64,000 nt of DNA from Rehmannia glutinosa (lineage: Eukaryota; Streptophyta; Magnoliopsida; Lamiales; Orobanchaceae), in NCBI GenBank assembly GCA_016081115.2, contig CM071933.1:58852660-58916659 (forward strand). Reading direction: 5' to 3'. The position numbers and the translations under genes were made by a program. Below the pieces are notes generated by a model. It saw nothing but the letters and a program-made list of their open reading frames with translations, had not been told where the DNA came from and did not search any database. Shown piece by piece: positions 58,023 to 64,000 of the stretch. Each line of letters opens with the position of its first letter. Position 1 is the stretch's first letter.

Positions 58023-60660
58023 GAAAGATGTCATTTATTTGCTTAGTATTAGTTGAGAAAATTGGGTATTTGAACATGTTGCAAAAAATAAGCCTGTGAG
58101 CTTTTGTACCTTAAACTGCTTTATATTGTGCAACTTATTTTTTCTGGAGTGTGTCATTCATGATTGATAAGAACTCTAGAACTTGATCTGGTATCTTCAT
58201 TGAAGCCATGTGTGTGTGCAATTTTTGAAAATGATTTAAGGCCATCTTTGTTTAGCCTACTTAACCTAATTTAAAGCCTACCTAGGAACTCATGATTCCC
58301 TAGTTAGCCAATTTTGAGCCAAAACTTTTTATTTCTAGCCATATTGATTTTTAAAATTGCAAAATGATTTCATCCTTGAAATTGCTTGAGCTTATAGAAA
58401 ATGAATAAGTTTGGAGGAGATGTGGTGAAAATTCTAAAAAAGAGAGAGAGTTGGCAAAAGAAATAGGGATGTGCAGTGTCAAGGTAAATGAAGGATTTAT
58501 GAAGCTCGAAAAAAAAAATCTCTAACAAAAATATTGAGAAAATCGAGCAAAAGAAAAGAAAAATTCTGAAAATTGTGAAAAAAAAAGTGAGAGCTGGAGG
58601 CTAAAAAAAAAGAAAAGAAGGCAAAAAGACCTAAGAAGGAAAATGGGGAAATAAGGATGGAGTTGAGTTGAAAAAAGAAAATATCTTGAGAATGATGCTT
58701 AAATGAAATTGGATTAGTATATAGCAAGTCTTTGCGCATAAATTCTATTTGCTCAAATCAAGTCACTTAATCCAAATTTTCCCTACCCTTACCAAAGAGC
58801 CTACATTACAACCAAATGAAAAGTCCTTTTGGATTCTTAGATTGTGCACACAAAAGTGGTCGAGATGTTAGACGATTTGCAAGCCTATGGTAGTTCTACT
58901 TTCACTAAATTGAATTTGCACGTAAACACTATCCATACACTTTTGAGAGTCGAGTGATACACTATCTACTTGTGAGTCGCGCTGTTGAGTACCCAAGAGA
59001 GTATTGACTATGCCGAGTTTATGAATGATGACTTCTTGATTATGAATTACATAGTTTTCTTAAGTATGGAGCCGAATGAGATTTAATGTTCATAGTGTTC
59101 TTGTGTGTTCTTTTTACCCCTTGATATTATTTTTCATAATTTGCTCGAGGACGAGCAATGCCTTAAGTTTGGGGGATTTTGATGCGTATAAAATATACGT
59201 GCATTTTGGGGCTTAAAATGATATATATTTGATGCATTTGCACGCATATTTAGTGTGTTTCTACTCGGTTTTCTTAGAAGGGCATGATACTGTGTATTCT
59301 TGTAACTTTTTGCCGGAAATAGAGCTTAAAACGAAGAAATATCAGTTGGAAGGCCCAGATAGGACTGACAAGTGCGAAGAGAAGACCGAAAAGACGAAGA
59401 AAATGGACAAGAACACGTCACACGGTCGGACTGTGTGGTGCCACACGGTCGGACACACGGTGCCACATGGTCGGACCGTGTGGGGCCACACGGTCGTGTG
59501 ATACAACCGTGTGAAAAATGACACAACCACGTGAAAAAGGGAAAAAATAGGGGACGGGACCAAGCCGCACGGCCAGACTGTATGGGACCCACATGATCGT
59601 GTGACGTCACACTGCCAGGCTGTGTGGGACTCTGCCATGCGTTTTTCGGAGTTCTTTTCCCATTCCAACTCTACAAGTGATCTCTCCCAGCATCTATAAA
59701 AGGGACCCAAGGCTTGTAGGAAAATAACAACATTAATACCATAGAAAATACATCAGATTACGCAGGAACACAAGATCCGAGGTCTTCTGAGAGATGAGGT
59801 CTAGGTCGCGAAGAACATTACAATGCCTTTCGCATCTACGGGAGCACAAGATCTTCGAAGGCTTGGAAGAGGAATCCATCTATGTCTAGATCTCTTGTCT
59901 GTGCTTAAACGATGTCATAATATTGATTTTGAATTTGTCTACGAATTTGTTATCAATGTTTTCTAATCTTTCGAATCTTAGGGGCATAATCGAAATTATG
60001 GATTCATGTTAAATCTTGATTAAATGCTTTCTTAATTGATTCATGCTTTTTATTTTATGAATTCGAGTGGTTATTCTTAATTATTTTTTTATCTGATCAA
60101 TAATTAGCATGACATATTTGTTAGTGCGAGATTCGAATATGAGTTCTAACAAAGACGGAAATCAAATTCAGACATAAATGGGTGTAACGAGTCGGGAGAC
60201 CTACAACTGTTTGTGGGGAGTCATTCAATTCATAAATCTGTTGGGAGTTAATAATAGTTGTAATGTATCGGGAGATCTATAATTGTTATTAATCTACTGT
60301 TTATTTAACCCGGGAGGGGAAATAAACTATCTCAGGAATTGAACCCATATAATTTCATGAATTGGTTTTGAAACTTTAATCGGATTTAATATTGAAAAAC
60401 ATGTTGAGATTATTTGTCTAAGGTTGCTCATGTAGTTGTTGAAATTACTTGTGGGATTCTAAATTTATTTATTTATTTTTTTAATTTTCGATTTTTACTA
60501 TAAACCATTGATATTCGGCCGCTTCAATAAAATTGGAATACGATGTTATTATAACCTAAGTGTTTCACAAAATCCCTGAAAAATACGACATTGCTTGCCA
60601 TTATTCTATAAACTACAATGTACACGTATAGTTGTATGATCCAAATATTTTTGGCGAACA
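58023..60660 (+). mobile_element. 3' part of a gypsy element (family 2) with its LTR
   Basis: About 1.15 kb of AT-rich internal 3' DNA (no coding; A-rich around 58500-58680) leads to GCTCGAGGACGAGCAA and the polypurine tract AAGTTTGGGGGATTT (59165-59179), then the LTR 59180-60660 (TGATGCG...GGCGAACA, 1481 bp). The 5' side is missing and the TSD is not recoverable. It cuts off the Tekay-like element. Confidence 0.75.
59180..60660 (+). repeat. 3' LTR, gypsy family 2
   Basis: Its end (AATGTACACGTATAG to TTTTTGGCGAACA) matches the inverted start of the LTRs at 13740 and 21026. It carries an array of ACACGGTCGGACCGTGTGG-type palindromes at 59415-59640. Open frames on both strands across the array are repeat artefacts. 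Confidence 0.75.
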
Positions 60661-60818
60661 ATCATCACACAACACACACACAAAAATATGTAAAACACTT
60701 TAGTATATATAGAGTTGGGATTCTCGAGAATTAAACTAGGTCTCATAAATTTTCTGTGTTCTACAGTTCGGAATTCCCTCTCATGTATCTTTCTCACTCC
60801 AACTAATATCCTTTGGTC

Positions 60819-60980
60819 TAGGGATGATAATATAACAGTTTCAAACTCGGAACTGTAGTGAACTCGGCCCATGTGGGGACGAGTCTAGACTTGGCCAAGT
60901 GGGTAATAGGTAATAGTTTCATTTTTTGAACCAGATCAGCCCCGAGCAGGTAACCAATCCGGCCATATATATATATATAT
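60819..60980 (+). mobile_element. Ac/Ds-like hAT terminal fragment
   Basis: TAGGGATGATAATATAAC is followed by GAACTCGG, ACTCGGCCC and GACTTGGCC-like subterminal words, ending in an (AT)n run. One end only; no TSD and no transposase. Confidence 0.4.
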
Positions 60981-61007
60981 AAAAGATATTAATTGTAATA
61001 TTATTTT

Positions 61008-61294
61008 TGGGATAATTGCAAAAATACCCAAGGGGTTTGGACTAATAACAAAAAAAAACTCAGAGATGTTTTAAAATTATAAAAAAACACCTACATGTTT
61101 AATTTTGTCTTAAATTTAAGAAGGTAACTGTACTATTCTTATAAATATCATGGGGGATATTGAAATATTTTTTTCTTATGAAGGAGGGAAATGTAAGACG
61201 AAATAAAACCTTAAGGGGTTTTTGCAATTTTTAAAATCCTCTGAATTGTTTTGTAATTAGCCCGAAGCTCAATGGGGTATTTTGTAATCATCCC
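61008..61294 (+). mobile_element. Short Mutator-type MITE (9-bp TSD TATTATTTT)
   Basis: The ends GGGATAATTGCAAAAATACC and, inverted, GGGATGATTACAAAATACCC form clear TIRs. The 9-mer TATTATTTT occurs at 60999-61007 and 61295-61303. It is 287 bp and non-coding. Confidence 0.8.
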
Positions 61295-61303
61295 TATTAT
61301 TTT

Positions 61304-62214
61304 AACTATTAGCGTTTTGATGTTCAGCTAGGCCTTCGACCTCCAATAGCATTTGACAGTAGAGCACAACCACAAAACCTAATTTTGTACTCTCCTTCTT
61401 AGGCGCACTCTACTTATTCTTCATCTTTTCAGATGCACTGAAAATAAGTTGTCTACTAAACAAACCTAATTGCTTTTGCTCCCCAATAAGTGGTTTTTTT
61501 TGTCCCCGATAGGTGACTTTTTTTATAATTAATAACTTGGTCTCATATGTGTGATTTTTTTTCAGAAGACCTGACGAGTCATTACTCGACGATACGTGAT
61601 AAAAACGAGATCATCTTTGATACGTGTTTTGTCCAGCCCTTCTGTTGCGAAGTTCTCATTCTACGGATTAGTTAGATCTATTTAGGTATATAATTTATGT
61701 TTTAAATCTGTATTGGTTTATGATCCTATAGGACTTGCAACTTTTTTCACTTGTTGTTATATTCAATTATAAGCTTCTTATAAATGAAAGAAATTCATTT
61801 TTGATTCCCAAAAAATAAGTTTTCTACTCATGCATCAAATATTTAGGAGGGAGACGTAATATGAATTTGACCAGTAACTAACATGGTGATAATACGTCTG
61901 TAGAAAACTTAAGTGGTGCGTCCAACGGGTCTGTGGCGACAAATGCTCATTTAGTTTTTCACTCGTTTGAACTCAGCTCGAAGTCGATTCACATATTAAA
62001 GAGTTTGTTCGTGTTCGACTTGATAAAATTACTTAATGTTTGTATTTGTACATGAACATATTCATATTCGAGTTTGTGTATTACGTAACTTTGTTGGTGA
62101 ATAAGTATTTCAATTTTCCATTTGTAAATTAAATAATATTTCGTTTTATTAATTGAATCATAATCAAGCTATAGTTGAGCCCTTGACGAGTTTATTCATG
62201 AGCTGTCAATGAAC
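61304..62214. other. Intergenic, nothing recognised
   Basis: No gene, paired transposon end or RNA gene was found. A sequence with TAAATGAAAGAAATTCATTTTTGATTCCC (about 61780-61810, T/A-rich) might be the tail of a retroposon, but nothing upstream supports it. Confidence 0.5.
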
Positions 62215-62375
62215 TAGGGATGACAATTTCGACCCGACCCACCCACGGGTACCCATCCCGTCCCATTTAGGTCACTCCGCCCCGTGACCCGGGGCGGGGC
62301 GGGTTTGGTCTGGATATCACTTTCGCCCCATGGGTACCCGTCCCGCCTAGTATTTTTAATTTTAAAATATATTTT
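62215..62375 (+). mobile_element. Ac/Ds-like hAT terminal fragment interrupted by an LTR
   Basis: TAGGGATGACAATTTC is followed by dense CCCG/CGGG words (GACCCGACCCACCC, GGGGCGGGGCGGG), the typical GC-rich subterminal region of this hAT type. It ends where an LTR-like TGTCACGCCCC begins at 62376. Confidence 0.55.
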
Positions 62376-64000
62376 TGTCACGCCCCAGATGGGGACGCGA
62401 CGACGATCAACAACTTAAACAGAAATAACTAAACAATCTAAACAATAATAACAAGACCCCCAAATGAAATAGAGTCTAAAGCAGTGGAAATAAACTACAA
62501 GTACGGTACAAATTACAAATACATCCCAACAACATCCAAATAAGCTTATAGTCCAGAACTATCCAAATTAGCTTACAGTCCGAAGAAGGAAATAAAATAC
62601 GCATCGAATCACAACTTAAATGTCAAAGGGTCCTACGCCCTTAAGTTACAGTCCAAAATGGAAAATGTAATAAAAGAAAGTCCAACATCAGCAGAAGCAA
62701 AAGAAAACAAGTCCAACAAAAAAAATAGAAGGAAGTAAGTCCAACAGGCGGAGCACGGGCAATCAGTCTGTGGTAGGTTCGGCTTTTTCAACGTACTTCT
62801 CATCTAGTCGTTAGAAAACATGAGGGGATGAGACAAAAATTCTCAATGGATGGGGTGATCGTGTGCAAGTGTGGCAATATATATAGTTATTGCAAGAAAA
62901 GTGTTGTATGAAAAATGCGTGAGTCGTGATGCGTGGTTTCACACACAGTTCACAAGCATCGTGATAAATATACTTAATATAATATACTTATACAGTTTGA
63001 AGAAATAGGTCATGATCATACAAGCACTATGTGAATCAGGCAAGACAGGTAGGATTACATACAGAATGTAACGCCATTCCATGCAAGACAAGTAGTGGTT
63101 GCGTACGGGTTTGTAGCGCCAATCAATGCAATAGAAGTAGCGGTTGCGTACGGATTTGTAGCGCCAACCAAACAGGTCCGATTAACTCCAGAATCGTGTG
63201 GATCAGACAATGATTCCTTCGTTCTTCCTTGTAACTCCCCGAGCAAGATGGTCCAAGACCTGTCACCTTATCGCTCCATAGGCAAAAATAAATCCACAGT
63301 AGAGCTATCTAGGCCCGGATTGTCATAATCATGATTATACCTCAAGTACTACGACCCGCTTCCCTTGGACAAACTCCGTCCCTCAGTTACGGGATTAGGA
63401 CGATGGGGTCGAAGAGTGGAATAGCAGCCGAGCTACCCGGTTCCATCCCCGACGTATCCATTCCGACTATGAGCTCGACACACCAAGTTGACTTAGGCAG
63501 GAAATTAATTACAAGTTCAGGAAGTCAACCAGGCAGTCGAGTATATTGATTCAGGAAAGCAGTTCAAGAAAGTTTCCGAAATCGCGTGAGGCAATTATGG
63601 TGTTGCTGGAATTATATGGATGAAGATGATTATCGGGAGGATAAGTAATCTTCGATATCTTGAAGAATTAGGTGGGACATAAGTCCCATTATAGATTCGA
63701 AATCGCAAGACGAGGAAGTCGCCCCACGATCGCGTATTAATCGGTCAAGACGATCCGATAAGTCAAGAGATTTTGAGAAAATAAAATATTTTAATTAATT
63801 ATTAAAGTCAGAGGGTCCAGGGCTGTTTTAAAAGAACAAAATAATTTTGAGTTAGGTCCTTGTTAAAAAGAAAATTTACGATTAGCCCTAGTTTTGTAAA
63901 AATCAATACTTTTGGAGTTAAAAATTAAATAATTAAATGTCCCGACCTTTAAAATTATGAGGTCAGTTTCTAAATTCTCTAAATTGTTTAGAGATTTAGG
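62376..64000 (+). mobile_element. Probable Ty3/gypsy LTR start, running off the window
   Basis: TGTCACGCCCCAG is a common start of plant gypsy LTRs (Tekay/Del type, recalled). It begins inside a hAT fragment, which indicates an insertion. No coding frame of retroelement type is found in the 1.6 kb seen, in keeping with LTR sequence. The other end and any TSD (left flank ATTTT) are outside the window. The short frames at 63031-63549 have no recognisable domain. Confidence 0.4.
63048..63178. repeat. Three tandem repeats of about 43 bp
   Basis: Two close copies and one diverged copy of a unit containing GGTTGCGTACGGGTTTGTAG and CGCCAATCAATGCAA, inside the LTR-like sequence. Frames through it give repeated Tyr-Gly-Phe-Val-Ala-Pro by chance. 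Confidence 0.75.

Noticed and set aside
59229..59710. Frames with repeated His-Gly-Arg-Thr-Val-Trp type peptides
   Set aside because: They are translations of the palindromic LTR array in several frames at once; no gene.
63031..63549. Short plus-strand frames near the right end
   Set aside because: They cross a tandem repeat in LTR-like sequence; no recognised domain and no splice context.

Overview
The window looks like nuclear DNA of a eudicot plant. It is AT-rich, with spliced genes, a plant-specific AGC VIII kinase, a nuclear-type tRNA-Asn and a dense load of plant transposon families. The species cannot be named from the sequence. I see only three host genes: a D6PK-type protein kinase (two coding exons, 1800-4214, +), a tRNA-Asn(GTT) (7706-7779, -) and a small intronless gene for a 78-aa hydrophilic conserved plant protein (34710-34946, +). 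Nearly everything else is mobile DNA, much of it nested.

Left part (1-16.1 kb): an Ac/Ds-like hAT end, the kinase gene, then a probable solo LTR (4901-7510) holding a Mutator-type MITE. After this come the tRNA and a truncated tRNA copy, and a hAT deletion derivative with a perfect 8-bp target duplication (9649-10446). A low-copy segment (about 11.5-15.37 kb) is interrupted by two solo gypsy-type LTRs and ends at Helitron-like termini. A second copy of that segment, without those insertions, lies at about 31.77-32.48 kb. Comparing the two gives both the occupied and the empty sites.

Middle (16.2-34.5 kb): a large Mutator-like element (MULE, 16162-29691) carries a decayed FAR1/MURA-like transposase on + and a decayed gene on - that resembles the ORF carried by Ulp1-type (Kaonashi-like) MULEs. 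It has been invaded by a 685-bp solo LTR, a truncated gypsy LTR and a complete Ty1/copia element (23689-28872). The two 363-bp LTRs of that copia read as identical, so the insertion is young. Next to it are an internally deleted relative of the same MULE and a separate small MULE (32489-34452) with clear long TIRs and a perfect 9-bp TSD. The small MULE keeps an open reading frame for an acidic protein with the MuDR DNA-binding domain but no catalytic domain.

Right part (34.5-64 kb): after the small gene comes a stack of nested elements. A Tekay/Del-like Ty3/gypsy (5' LTR from 36844, gag and protease at 56.5-58.0 kb) was split by a 15.9-kb Sirevirus-like copia (40007-55948, TSD TATGG). That copia has a long extra ORF region downstream of pol, and this region was itself split by the 3' part of another gypsy element (about 42415-45609). 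The Tekay copy is cut off at about 58022 by a third gypsy 3' end with its LTR (59180-60660). The window ends in a Mutator-type MITE, two Ac/Ds-like ends and an LTR-like sequence starting at 62376.

I found no new cellular system. The parts most worth a second look are the catalytic-domain-free MULE ORF 250 bp upstream of the small stress-type gene, the MULE with a second, Ulp-type gene, and the palindrome arrays shared by several otherwise different gypsy LTRs.
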